DNA of 64,000 nucleotides from Thermothelomyces thermophilus ATCC 42464 (taxonomy: Eukaryota; Ascomycota; Sordariomycetes; Sordariales; Chaetomiaceae): assembly GCF_000226095.1 (NCBI RefSeq), contig NC_016475.1:1178001-1242000 (forward strand), written 5' to 3'. The position numbers were made by a program, and so were the translations under genes. How positions within the stretch are numbered: position 1 is the first letter of the stretch; each line of letters begins with the position of its first letter. This document shows positions 45,181 to 56,352 of this stretch, piece after piece. A model generated the notes under the pieces. It did no database searches. It was not told the DNA's origin and saw nothing but the letters and a program-made list of their open reading frames with translations.

Positions 45181-46136
45181 CTACTTTTCCTCCGTTGTCT
45201 CGTCTTTGGCCAAATCGTGCTTCTTCAATAGCGCCGTAATCTCTTCTCCGCTCCATAGCTTGTGGTAGATCTTGCCGTCCTTGGTCTGCCCAACCGTCGC
45301 AAATTCGACTGTATCATGGTCAGTTGTTGCCCACAGTTTTAAGCGTCTCAGGGCAACACTCACTTTTCTCGCTGCTGAGCTTGGTCGAGTCCATCGTCTT
45401 GCTCAGCACCTTGACCGCCATCCCACAAGCCTCCTCCAATGTGCAGTCCTCCTTGTAGTCTTGCTTCAACAAGCTCTGCGCACTCGCGTGGTTGGCCCCG
45501 GAGCTGGTTGCCTTCCACCCGCCGTAGTTGCCTGAAGGGTTGCTGAGGTACAGCTGGAACTGGCGCTGCGGGTCCCACCCCGCATAGATGAACGAGACGC
45601 CGAATGGACGCAGACCACCGTGTTGTGTGTAGCCTTGCTTGAGATCGCAGAGTCGGCGCACCAGCTGCTCGCAGGGAATATCTTCGTTGTACGTAAGCAG
45701 GTACCGTTGAGCGGCTTGCCGGGCGTAGTTGATGAGAATATTAGCGTCGGCGGTCATGCCAGCGACGGCGCAGATCATGTTGCTGTCCACCATGTCAGCA
45801 TCTCCCCCTGTGCTGGAAACCTGCAAAACCCGGCAGTTCGTACTCGTTCAGAATGTAGAGCTTCTCGGCCGATGTGTCCTGCTCGAGCAGCTTCGAAGTA
45901 ACCTTGCGTTCCGCAGCGAGAACGATGCCATCCTTGGCGAGAATGCCAATGGCCGTCCCGGCGTGGGAGATGGCCTCTAATGCGTATTCGACTTGGTACA
46001 GACGACCATCGGGCGAGAAAATGGTTGTCTGCAGGAGGGGTAAGCTTCAACATCCGCCCCAAGCTCCCATAACGGACCGCTTCGGGTGGAGCGCAGCTGC
46101 GACCAACTTACTCGGGAGTCGTATCTTCTCGACATG
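45181..46136 (-). CDS. PRE9: 20S proteasome subunit alpha type-4 (alpha3 in yeast)
   Basis: Exons 46136-46113, 46028-45844, 45782-45364 and 45308-45181 (phases agree) give 251 residues, the normal size. The alpha-subunit signature is at the start: [20 protein letters not shown] then [11 protein letters not shown], with the Tyr and Asp residues of the alpha-ring gate. The core follows: [14 protein letters not shown], then [18 protein letters not shown]. The diagnostic PSMA4/Pre9 segment is [21 protein letters not shown] with [11 protein letters not shown]. The C-terminus is a Lys/Glu-rich tail. It forms the outer ring of the 20S core in nucleus and cytosol and is not catalytic. The third exon start was chosen so that [11 protein letters not shown] is continuous, using a 61-nt intron with a GCTGAC branch point. 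It is divergent from BYE1. Confidence 0.93.
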
Positions 46137-47082
46137 ATGGGCAGGTGTTGAAGGGAAGTTGGCAATGAAATACGCCTGCAAGGGCAAATTAACAGGTCGA
46201 CGGGCTTGTTGGGTGTTGGTTTGTCGCGTGCAATGGCAGGCGGAGAAAGCAAGGCTGATTGATGCTCTCTGGCTTCGTGGAGTGCCAGCGGCTTAGGCTG
46301 GAGCTCCAGGCAAGCGCTAACACGCGTATAGCTTGTTGCCTTGCCCTCCAGGTAAGTGGGTAAGCCGGCGCACAGGCCAACATGACCTTCTGCTTCTGCA
46401 TCGCTTGCATGCCAAGCGATCTCCACTTCAAGCTTATCTAATCTGAGCTCTGCCTTTTCATTGCAGCGCATTCGCGTCGTTTCGATCGACAATCTCCTCT
46501 CTTTCCAACCTCCGCATCGCAACCCCTCAGCCAGAGAACACATCGACAAAGTCGCGCGCTGGCACCACCGGCAAATTAAAGCCAGAAAATATAGTCGGCG
46601 CGCTGTTCACGACAAGCTAACTTGAGCTCCCGTGATCCCGGGCAGGTGTTGAGATCAGTTTCCCTTTTGCACGCGACACCCAATCCCTCTTTCCCTCGGG
46701 TTGCATTGGAGCTCTTAACTCCAAAGCTCCGCTCGGCACGCGCCACCGCGCCTCTTGTTCCTGCCCACATCGGTTCCATCATCTGTCAATACACATCAAG
46801 GCAGAAGGCGCGAGGAAACGCGGACCCTGGGACACTGGGGTTTGCGGATAGCTTCAGGGAACTTGATTGCCATCGTGTCCTTGCGACTGCATTTCCTGCA
46901 CAGTCCTATCATTTTAGTTTTATGCAAGCGTAAACATCCTATCAAGTGACTGCGTGCAACCTTTCACGCATGCTTTGAGCAACTTGAATCCTCAGTAGGC
47001 GCACACGACAACAAGGGAGCGCACCCGGCCAACTGACAGGCAACCCGTTGCCCATTTGTTTAGTCCCGTCATTGACGCGACA
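46137..47082. other. divergent promoter region between proteasome subunit and BYE1 genes
   Basis: About 950 bp between two divergent starts. No gene is recognised. I searched for an exact Rpn4-type proteasome element (GGTGGCAAA) and did not find one by eye. The open frames running through it on both strands have no recognisable features. Confidence 0.4.
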
Positions 47083-49962
47083 ATGTCTGGTAAGCAAGCA
47101 TCTTCAAGAGCTCTGCCACCCTGCGCGCGCCGCTCCCCATTCCCCCTCTGGTTGTGGATAGCAACCAGACAACGCGATGCCGCCCTCTCGTCGCAGCACA
47201 CGCGGTCAGCCGCTAACCAACGATGGAGCACCAGAACCGGAACCGCGCCGATCGGTCAGGGCCACCAAAGGCCAGCACAAGGCATTGGAGCAGCTCGACC
47301 AGGCCATCGAGACACCGAAACGTCGCGGCGGAAACAAAAAGACCAAGAAGACGGCACCCGAGCCAGAAGAGCCTGAAGAAGAGATCATCCGATGCGTCTG
47401 TGGCGCTACAGAGCAAGACGAAGACTCGGGAGAGCCGTGGATCGCATGCGATCAGTGCGGCGCCTGGCAGCACAACATCTGCATGGGCATGAGCCAGTAC
47501 ACAGAGGATCTACCTAAGGAGTACTTCTGCGAGCTGTGCCGGCCGGAAAACCATCAGGAGCTGCTTGCCGGGATCGCCAAGGGCGAAAAGCCCTGGGAAG
47601 CTCGCCGCAAGGCATACGAGGAACAGAAGGCCGAGAAGAAGAAGAAAGGCCCCAAGAAGGGCAAGAAGCGGACGAGCGACCTCAAGGAAGATGCTTCCCA
47701 GAAATCGAAGCAGTCACCGCCTCCTCTTCCTGAGCCGAAAAAGGAACCAAAAGGAGCTGGCTTGAAGCGGAAGAATGGCGAGGTTGCGCAGGATAAGGAC
47801 CCCAAGGTGCGCCATACACACCTATATTCCGTTATAAACGATCTAAAGGCTGACGTATGGTGCAGAAAATGCGCAAAGGTACCGAAGCACAGCAAGTTCC
47901 AGTCCCGGAGTACTCGCCTCCCGAAGACATTCCTGCGAATATCTCTGGCTTGCCAGACTCGCGCCAAGGCCCAGCAAAAGCTCTCTCGAAATCTTTGGTT
48001 GCCTCGCTTGCGGTCGCTGAGAAAAACGGGATTATTCCGGCCGACGGTGTCTCGAAAGCCGACCGCGCCGAGAAGTTCGCGCTTCAAATCGAACGTGCCG
48101 TCCATGACACTCACCCGACCACAAGCTCATATGCTGGCCAGATCCGGACCCTGGCCTTCAATCTCAAGAGCAACCCCGAGCTCACCGCCAGGTTGCTTGC
48201 ACAGACCTTGACGCCTCCAATGCTGGCGTCGATGTCTACGGAAGAGCTGGCGTCCAAGGAGCTCCAAAAGGAGACGGCTGAGATGCTGGCTAGGGCAGAG
48301 AAGCAAGCCATCAAAATCACAGAAGACATTCCGCGCGTAAGGAGAACTCACAAAGGCGATGAGATCATTGACGATGATCACTTCATTGCCAGCGAGGACG
48401 TTCCTTCTGCCCCAGTCAGCAGGCCGAGCGCCCCCAAGCAGGAGTCCAAGGATACGCCCGAGTTCCCACCGCAGTCCAGACATCGCTCGGTTAGCGGTCC
48501 GGCCGTTGATAGCCAGCAGTCACCGAGCAGGTCCGATTTTGATCTAAACAAGGTATTTTCGAGCGTCAAGCCACCCTCACATCCCCAAGGACAGCCACGC
48601 GCATCCTTTGCTGCCGCCCCTTCAACTGGGCCCGGCGACGATCCCGATGTTGATCGCTTGCTCGACGACGGCACCCATTCACCCCCGTACTCGCCTAAGG
48701 AGGAGGACAACGATCCGGATGTTGTGTGGCGAGGAAATCTCATCATGAACACCATTGCCGAAGTTCAAGTCGCAGCTAAGCATATGGGAGGCGCCAACCT
48801 AAGCGAGACGATCAATCTCCCCTGGGATAAATTGCTGCCGCGGAACCTGACCGTGTGTGGCCGGATTGACGAACAGCAGGCCATTGTGTACCTTTGCGGC
48901 CTGCGATATAGCTTGCCCACCGACGTCGTCGTCGTCAGCCTCGAGCCGACAACTCCAGCAGCAAAGGCAGGGATGAACAAGCTCATTGACTACTTTGTCT
49001 CGAAGAAGAGGTACGGCGTGGTCGGAGACAAAGGGGTTGCCAATGTTCGCGACACATACCTTGTTCCAGTGCCCGCCGGCACCGGCAACCAACCGGAGTT
49101 CATGCTGAATTTGGCGGACAACTTCATTCCCGAAACAAGGTCGGAGCCCATGATGCTCTGCGTCATCGTCTACCGGAATGACCCCGAGACCATTCAGCGA
49201 ATCCACGGGACTACGAACCCCATGGGGACGCATCAGGCTGCTCCGCGGGGCCCAGGAGCAGCTTCACAGTCCCCTGGGACACCAACGCCAACTCAGGGCG
49301 GGTTCCCTCCTACGGGACGACAATCAGTTTCCGCACCAGCCTTCTCGCCAACTTCTTCCCAAGGCGCTTTCTCGCAATACCCTTCGCCGAGAATGGCTAC
49401 TCCTGTGCAGCAGCAGCCCCCACCGCACGCTCCCGCTCCACAGCAGCAACCGAAGCAGGCGTCAACGATAGAGGAGTTGCAGCGCCAAGGAGAGGCTACT
49501 GCTCGTGAAGTTCTTGGACATCTCATTACCAGCCCGACCGTAAGCTTCCTGCTTCCGCAGGCGCACTGCATGTCGCGGAAGGAGTGGGAGGTGATCAAGA
49601 AGATATACGAGAAAGATCCAAGGACTCGCGACGAGCTCCCGTATTTGAGCACGATACTCGAGAGGGAGGGCCAACAACAACAACAGCGGGAGGCATCGCA
49701 GTCTCGACCTCAATCTCAGGTTCAGCCCCCCCCGCCACATCCACAGCAACAAAACCGCGCCCAGTCTGAACAGCAGCTTCAAGGGCAACCTCAGCCCCAG
49801 CCTCAGCTTCATTCCCAGCACCCACCCCCAGTCCGGACGACCCCTATCCCGCCTCCGCCGATTCCTCCAGCTCCTGCAGCCGGGCCGCCAAAGCAGACAC
49901 CGATCCCACCGCCCCCGATTCCGCCCCAAGCAACAACAAATTCTGGGCCCCCGCCGGCTTAG
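47083..49962 (+). CDS. BYE1: transcription elongation factor BYE1-like (PHD, TFIIS-like and SPOC domains)
   Basis: Exons 47083-47089, 47169-47806 and 47866-49962 give 913 residues. The 7-nt first exon encodes M-S and part of D. After a basic N-terminus comes a PHD finger (about residues 75-128: RCVCGATEQ...WIACDQCGAWQHNICMGM...YFCELC) that in this family reads H3K4 methylation. A Lys-rich linker follows. A TFIIS central domain (about 235-355: VSKADRAEKFALQIERAVHD, YAGQIRTLAFNLKSNPELTA) contacts RNA polymerase II. Next is a SPOC domain (about 500-640: VVWRGNLIM...LLPRNLTVCGRI...KRYGVVGDKG) and a long Pro/Gln-rich tail. This order matches yeast Bye1 and its fungal orthologues. It acts in the nucleus on elongating polymerase. 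The stop lies only 57 bp before the next start. Confidence 0.92.
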
Positions 49963-50019
49963 AGATCTGGGGATGAGCAGGATGAATCCGCTCCGCTACC
50001 GAGGCCCAGGCCGGACACC

Positions 50020-51315
50020 ATGTCTGCTCCCTCATCATGTACTAGTGCTCCCTCTTCAACATTGCCGATACGGTCAGCTTCTCCTAGACCAAAAGAAAAT
50101 CGACCCCCGAGTTCCTCACACGTGTCCCCCAATTTGTGCTGTCATGATTTACTCTTAGCCTCAGCTCGTCCCACCCAGTTCTCTGAGTTCTCTCATTGTG
50201 CTCGTTCACCTTCTCCCCCGCCGTTATCACCGAGGCCGCCCTCAATGCTCCCGGCCTTGCGACCACAGTCACAATCGAAACGACAATCATTCCGATCAAC
50301 CCTTTCTTCCTTTGTGAGAAACCGTTCCATAACCTTCCCTCCAGGCCTTGTCGCACGAAACCCCGTCCTCAGGCAAATAACAGCCACCCTGCCGTGCCCG
50401 GCAGCGGTTCTGCCCCCCATGCCTCCTTCGAGGTTAAGACATCCACACTCTCGGGAGGGTGCAGCGAACGATTACAGGCCCCTCATACCTTCACGGTTGC
50501 GCCATTCCTCTAGCGTGGATGACGAGGAGGAACAGCCACCGCCGTGTGTCAAGACCGGAGACGAACAGTCGCAGGGGAATGGAAGGCCGCCGCTCCCTTT
50601 ACAACACAGACCTCCAACGATGGGGGCGTTCTCTAGGCCTCTCCGGCCGTGTTCCCGACTTGGGTTTGCGCCTGGGACGGACTCGGGGCTCAAACTTCAT
50701 TCTGTCTCTGGCCTGGGATCTGGATCCAGGTCCAGGTCTGGGTCTGGAACGGGGTCCGAATCAGAAACCGAGAAGCTAAGCTGTGGATGTCCCGGACCGG
50801 ATGTCGGGCGGTGCGATGAGGGGTGCACTTGTAACGCAAGCTGCGCCTGTGAGGAATGCGAAATCAGCTGGGACGATGAGCTTTCTTTAGGCAGAAAAAA
50901 CGATGGCGATGAATATGGCGAGAGTGACGAAGATGAAGCGGAGTCGGTGGTGGACACCCTTACGGAAGAAGAAGCGAGAAGTTTGCTTGGAGACGGGCTT
51001 GCCGGCGAGGTTTTTGATGACAATCATCCTTCACCCGAAACTGGGATGGCGGGAGTCGGAGAGCGATCCGGTCAAGGTGGCATAGTGACGGAACGTGAAA
51101 AGACCAATGGGAGCCTCGTTGACGGAGTTACTGGGCTTTGTGGGCGGGATCAAGGAACTGCGGAGAGCTCTGAGTTTGGTGTGGTAACTGCTTGGTCCCG
51201 GTTGGGTTCTGTGGACGCGGACGAGGACGAGTCGGGAGAATGTCACAAGGATGCGATTTTCAGTCTGCTGAACATTGTCAACAGGGCCCTTAAAGAAGAG
51301 GAGGCCAGTGGGTGA
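50020..51315 (+). CDS. hypothetical protein with eight-cysteine cluster
   Basis: An uninterrupted 431-codon frame starts from an ATG in good context (ACCATGT). The first 100 residues are Ser/Pro/Arg-rich and might be partly untranslated leader (alternative start MLPALRPQ near 50245). A Ser/Gly/Arg-repeat stretch (SGLGSGSRSRSGSGTGSESE) precedes eight Cys in 26 residues (255-280, nt 50782-50859; CGCPG...CDEGCTCNASCACEEC), spaced as in metal-binding or metallothionein-like sequences. The C-terminal third is acidic and ends in a helix-like KDAIFSLLNIVNRALKEEEA. I do not recognise a family. Composition and codon use look coding. It follows BYE1 on the same strand by 57 bp. Confidence 0.6.
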   Translation: MSAPSSCTSAPSSTLPIRSASPRPKENRPPSSSHVSPNLCCHDLLLASARPTQFSEFSHCARSPSPPPLSPRPPSMLPALRPQSQSKRQSFRSTLSSFVRNRSITFPPGLVARNPVLRQITATLPCPAAVLPPMPPSRLRHPHSREGAANDYRPLIPSRLRHSSSVDDEEEQPPPCVKTGDEQSQGNGRPPLPLQHRPPTMGAFSRPLRPCSRLGFAPGTDSGLKLHSVSGLGSGSRSRSGSGTGSESETEKLSCGCPGPDVGRCDEGCTCNASCACEECEISWDDELSLGRKNDGDEYGESDEDEAESVVDTLTEEEARSLLGDGLAGEVFDDNHPSPETGMAGVGERSGQGGIVTEREKTNGSLVDGVTGLCGRDQGTAESSEFGVVTAWSRLGSVDADEDESGECHKDAIFSLLNIVNRALKEEEASG

Positions 51316-51969
51316 TTGTATACGGGGTGAATCATTTCCAGATAGTTGGGACACTTCACCCGGGTTTTTTTTTTTTTTGTTTTGTTTTGTTTTGTTTTGT
51401 TTTGTTTTGTTTTGAGTTCTTACACGGTCGCGGAAAGGGACACAAAAGCGATTGGACTGTTTGACCAGCGTCAACAGCGGAGCACCCATTTCATATGAGT
51501 TCTCAGGTTTGGCTTCAGTTTGATGTTTAATTCTATAGTGGGAGCGGTTTTGCTGAGTTCGCATTCTGGCAACCGCTAGCCAGCTCAGCTTGTTTTTTCT
51601 TTGCTCTTGGTCGCCGAACCTCGGGGTTTACAGCACCCACTGCTTTGCGTAGGATTAGGTATTCGTCCATGTACCATCTTGTTAAGACAGGCAAACAGCG
51701 GAGGGATTATTAGGTGGTTAAACTCACAACTTAACCGCACTTCGGTACATGTTCAATCGCCCCAGTGACTCGTGTGGCTTTAGATTGTTTGCCACTGGGT
51801 ATAGAGTATATCACCCACGAGATCGTGTCTTGTCTTCTGTTGTTTTCACATGAAGCCGCGGTGAGAGTTGGATAGAATACATCTGCTCACTATGATGCAG
51901 AGCCGTTTCTCCTTTGGCATCCACATCTGCTTGAGACACAGACCTAGGCAAAACTGTTGTACGAGACAG
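51316..51969. other. convergent intergenic region with (TTTTG)n tract
   Basis: The 3' flanks of the Cys-cluster gene (plus) and MED7 (minus) meet here. It contains a T run followed by about eight TTTTG units (51366-51414). No gene is recognised. Confidence 0.5.
51366..51414. repeat. T-run plus (TTTTG)n microsatellite
   Basis: A pure T run continues into perfect TTTTG units. It lies 50 bp past the stop of the plus-strand gene, in a region where its 3' end would form. Confidence 0.95.
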
Positions 51970-52821
<852 letters not shown>

Positions 52822-53390
52822 GGCTCGTTCCCCCCCGATTGATCGAGAGGTGCGACACGAACAAAGTCGGTGGGGTGCGGTTCAGGGCTCAAGTCTGGAG
52901 AATTGAGAGAGCTGCCATCCTTCGCCACTCCTGGATGGAGCCGGATCCCTAAGTTTGACGGGTCTGCAAGGCGCGGGTCGCCTTTTCCTTGCAAGATTAC
53001 TTGATATCGGCGTGATGGAGGGGAACGGGGAATTGATGTGGGAACGGAACGGGAACCTTTGCGACCGTGGCTGAAGCTCTCCCTTGCAGGATTACTGTGG
53101 CTGCCAGCAGCGTGGGGCAGCTGAGCTCCCTGTGGCTGTTCTCATTATGGTACCTCAACCGACCAGGGAGCCTTCCTTCGTCTGATCATCTCGATCAGCT
53201 AAGCTCTTTTATCTTGGCTATGGTTTGCACAACAATTGAGCACTTGGAATATCTGACCAGACTATCCAGTCAGTTTCACTGAAACTCCTGTCGATTATAG
53301 CACACAGGTCCCATCAATTCTACGCCTAGGAAGGGTTACGGGTTGCACCCTCCGCTCCCAATTCAAAACCCGACCACGATCACCACCACC
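52822..53390. other. divergent promoter between MED7 and the ZNF830-like gene
   Basis: About 570 bp between divergent starts. No gene or clear element is recognised. Confidence 0.4.
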
Positions 53391-54554
53391 ATGGCTGACG
53401 TCCGCGCTCTTCTTCGACAGCAGCGCGCTGCCCGCCGGATAGAGCACCCTCACGCCTCGTACTCGGACACCGGCAAGCTTATCTGTACCGTATGTAACGA
53501 CCACATCAAGACCGAATCTCTCTGGGACGGACACCTGCGCAGCGCCGGCCACCGACAACGACTACAAACCCTCCATCAGGCCTCAGCAAAGAAAACAAGC
53601 AATGGCTATGCCGGCTTTGTGGGTCAAGGCTCGGAGATTCAAGGCTCGGCTGCCCCGGCCAGCAAGCGCAAGCTCGCCGACTCAGACGACGACATGGTCG
53701 GTGAAGACGAAGCATCGCGCAGGAAACGCACAAGACCCGGCTCTCCGCCTGGGGGCAAACCGTTGCATGAAGCCGAAACACCTGCCAAGAAAGACAACAA
53801 TGGCAAAGCAGACAAGCCCATAACACCGCCACTCCACCGCCGAACATCAGGCGCCCCCAGCGCCGGCGTTGAGATGCAGATCCCGTCTCGCCCTGCAACA
53901 CCCAGTGCCAGTGGCACACCGCTAGCCACGACGCCCAAAGCGCCACCAATCGGTCGGTCGCCGTTGATACCAGAGGAGACGACAGCGGCGCAACAAGAGA
54001 GCGTCCCTGGCGCCCAAGAAGCACAAGGCGGGGCCGCGGGGACCACGGCGGCAGCGGCAGCGGCACCCGTTGACGAAGATATGTGGGCGGCGTTTGAGGC
54101 AGACCTGATTCATGGCTCGGGAACAAAGGCCAGCACGAAGCCTCCAGCTGCCGCCGCCGCAGCTGGACTGGACGACGACGCGGTCATTTCCGCGCCGGCC
54201 ATGAGCGCCGCGGAGGTAGCCGCCAAATCGGAAGAGGAAGAGCGCACAAGACGGCGAGCATTAGTGGATATCCAGATTGAAGACGAAAAGGAAGAGGCCA
54301 CCCGCGCTCTTGAAAACGAGTTCGAGGTGATGGAGGAGCTGGAGGCAAGGGCGCGAAAGTTGAGGGAGCGGAGAGAGGCGCTCAGGGCGCAGAGTAACGG
54401 CGGTGCTGTGCCGACGGTAGCTGCAACCAATGGCGACTCTAAAGGCAGTCCTCCGGGGAAGGAGAATGCCGCAATGGGAGACGAGGAAGACGAAGAGAAC
54501 GAAGATGAAGAGGACGACGAGGACGACTGGGATGGTTTCAGGTTCCGCTCATAG
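53391..54554 (+). CDS. C2H2 zinc-finger protein, ZNF830/CCDC16-like
   Basis: An intronless 387-residue protein. Near the N-terminus (residues 1-60) is MADVRALLRQQRAARRIEHP followed by a single U1-type C2H2 finger, LICTVCNDHIKTESLWDGHL then RSAGHRQRL. That is the pattern of ZNF830/CCDC16 proteins linked to splicing and genome maintenance. A disordered Pro/Ala/Thr-rich middle follows. A charged coiled coil (about 280-345: RRRALVDIQIEDEKEEATRA, then EEL..RARKLRERREAL) precedes a very acidic stretch and the conserved end DDWDGFRFRS, which also fits the family. It is probably nuclear. ATG 53391 is chosen because upstream in-frame codons lack a true ATG. Confidence 0.82.
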   Translation: MADVRALLRQQRAARRIEHPHASYSDTGKLICTVCNDHIKTESLWDGHLRSAGHRQRLQTLHQASAKKTSNGYAGFVGQGSEIQGSAAPASKRKLADSDDDMVGEDEASRRKRTRPGSPPGGKPLHEAETPAKKDNNGKADKPITPPLHRRTSGAPSAGVEMQIPSRPATPSASGTPLATTPKAPPIGRSPLIPEETTAAQQESVPGAQEAQGGAAGTTAAAAAAPVDEDMWAAFEADLIHGSGTKASTKPPAAAAAAGLDDDAVISAPAMSAAEVAAKSEEEERTRRRALVDIQIEDEKEEATRALENEFEVMEELEARARKLRERREALRAQSNGGAVPTVAATNGDSKGSPPGKENAAMGDEEDEENEDEEDDEDDWDGFRFRS

Positions 54555-54742
54555 TGGCATCCCGCACCGCTGAAGGCTTTCCGGTCATTGTTTGACTTTA
54601 GATGTGTATATTATGGTATGTACGTCCTTCTAATATGGCAGGGTGCCCTAAGTGGCCAATCATGCCGTCGTCACATAGCATCACATGTTGCTCGCTGAAC
54701 TCCCGCAGAAAAACTGTACAAAACCAAAGAAACGATCCTCGT

Positions 54743-54760
54743 CCCCCCCCCCCCCCCCCC
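54743..54760. repeat. poly-C run
   Basis: An uninterrupted run of C lies between the convergent ZNF830-like and F-box genes. A matching poly-G run lies in the F-box gene's intron at 55786-55800. Confidence 0.9.
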
Positions 54761-54888
54761 GCCCCCGAGAGGCGGAACTATCCATCAGTGCAGAGCAAGA
54801 AAACTCCCAGAACAGCAGCCAATTGCTCAGACACACCACTTCCCCAATTCTTATCATCAAGTCAAAGAGTTGCGGAAAAGAGCATCGA

Positions 54889-56352
54889 TCACACCTGCTC
54901 CCCCCTTCCAACTTTCTCCCAAAACCGCCTCAGCCTCCACACTCTCCCAACCCCAGCCCGTTCCTCCCACATCCTGACCTTCTCCTGCCTCTTCCCGACC
55001 TCCCCCTTCCACACCGATCCGACCCACGCCCTCAACCCGTCCTTGACCCGTTCCCTCTCCACCGCCCTCTTCCTCGCTATCAGCGCCGGCGCCACGGGAG
55101 CCACGCCGGCGTAGCTGCCATTCCGTCTCTTTCCGTCACCGCTGCCGCCGGAGGAGGAAGAGGCCGGGGAGCGAGGAGCCAGGGGCAGGCACTCTGGCGG
55201 CAGGACGCAGCGCTCGACGAGGGTCTCAACCGAGGGCCGCTTGGCGAGCTGGCGCGCGAGGCGGATAGACGCCAGGCTGCGGGCCAGGCGGCGCGAGGCG
55301 AAGGCCGTGTGGGTCAGCACGATCGAGCGGCGGACGAGGTCGGCGCGCGAGGGCCGCGAGGGCGACGTGAGCAGGGGCGGGAGGATTGCGCGCGTGCGGC
55401 GGAGGCGGGTCTGGTGCAGGTGGGGATTAAGGGAGAGTGTTCGGAGGTGGCGGGAGGTCTGTTCAAGAGTGGGTTTCTCCTTGTTTAGTTTGCTTTCCTG
55501 GGAACGGAGGACTGGGACTGGGGGAATACGGTGGTCAAGGAACGAGGGGGATCCCGTCATGGGCAGTGCTGCGTTCTGGGTAAGGGCAAATGACTTTGAA
55601 AGACGAGGACATGTTCAAGAGCGTGAACATTGCTGAGGTGAACATTGCTAAGATGGAAAGGAAGAATTTTGGGGACGGAGGTAGGGGGAGGGGGGTGGGG
55701 GTGGGAGGGATGGGCGTATCATGGCAGGCTGGTCTTCAGGCCATGCCAGAGGGGATCGTGCTTCTCAGCAAGAGAGGAGACAGAAGGGGGGGGGGGGGGG
55801 TTGACGCACCCTGGAGGTTGCCAGCAAGTCACACACTTCGAGGTAACTCAGGATATGGAAGAGTACCTCGTTCGGAAGGTCCAAGAGCTGCAGTTGGTTT
55901 CTACGCTGAGGTACAGTTGCCACCATGCTTGCATCTTCTTCCGCAGGCTCTGTCACGGGTGAAGAGGCCATCCTCAGGGATTGAGAGGCGGGGCTCGGCA
56001 TCGCGACAACGCCCGTCAGTGTGGTATCCGCGTGGGTATCGCCTTGCCACCCCTCGGTCGTGGCTACGTACGGTTGGATACTGGGCTCTGGTGAGCACAG
56101 CGTTTCCGCAGATCTTTTATTGAGCGGGCAACGGCCGTTTTCCACGCCGGTTATTGCCTCGTTTGCGGTTCCGGAATCCACGATCGAAAGCCTATCAGTC
56201 TTGGCGACGAGCTCGGTGCTAATGACTGAATCCAGATCCGTCTCGATTCCGGCTGTCCCGCAGTTCTCAGACATTCTCAGGGCTTCTTGCCGCGAGGCTT
56301 GCATAGGTGGTGACGCCATGGACGGCGGAGCCCGGTGAGGGGTCGGCGCCAT
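54889..56352 (-). CDS. F-box protein with C-terminal RPEL-like segment
   Basis: Two exons (56352-55810, 55458-54889; phase 0) give 370 residues. Residues 1-150 are disordered. The F-box follows across the splice: LQLLDLPNEVLFHILSYLEV then CDLLATSR joined to TSRHLRTLSLNP. The second exon has an Arg/Ala-rich helical region with RRTRAILPPLL and LVRRSIVLTHTAFASRRLAR. A segment LARQLAKRPSVETLVERCVL (about residues 247-268) resembles an RPEL repeat, the actin-binding motif. It ends with ERERVKDGLRAW and VWRLRRFWEKVGRGE. As an F-box protein it should pair with Skp1 in an SCF ligase; targets are unknown. The 351-nt intron (donor GTGCGT, acceptor GAACAG) contains a poly-G run and is long for this locus, so another small exon could be hidden. 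Confidence 0.72.
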
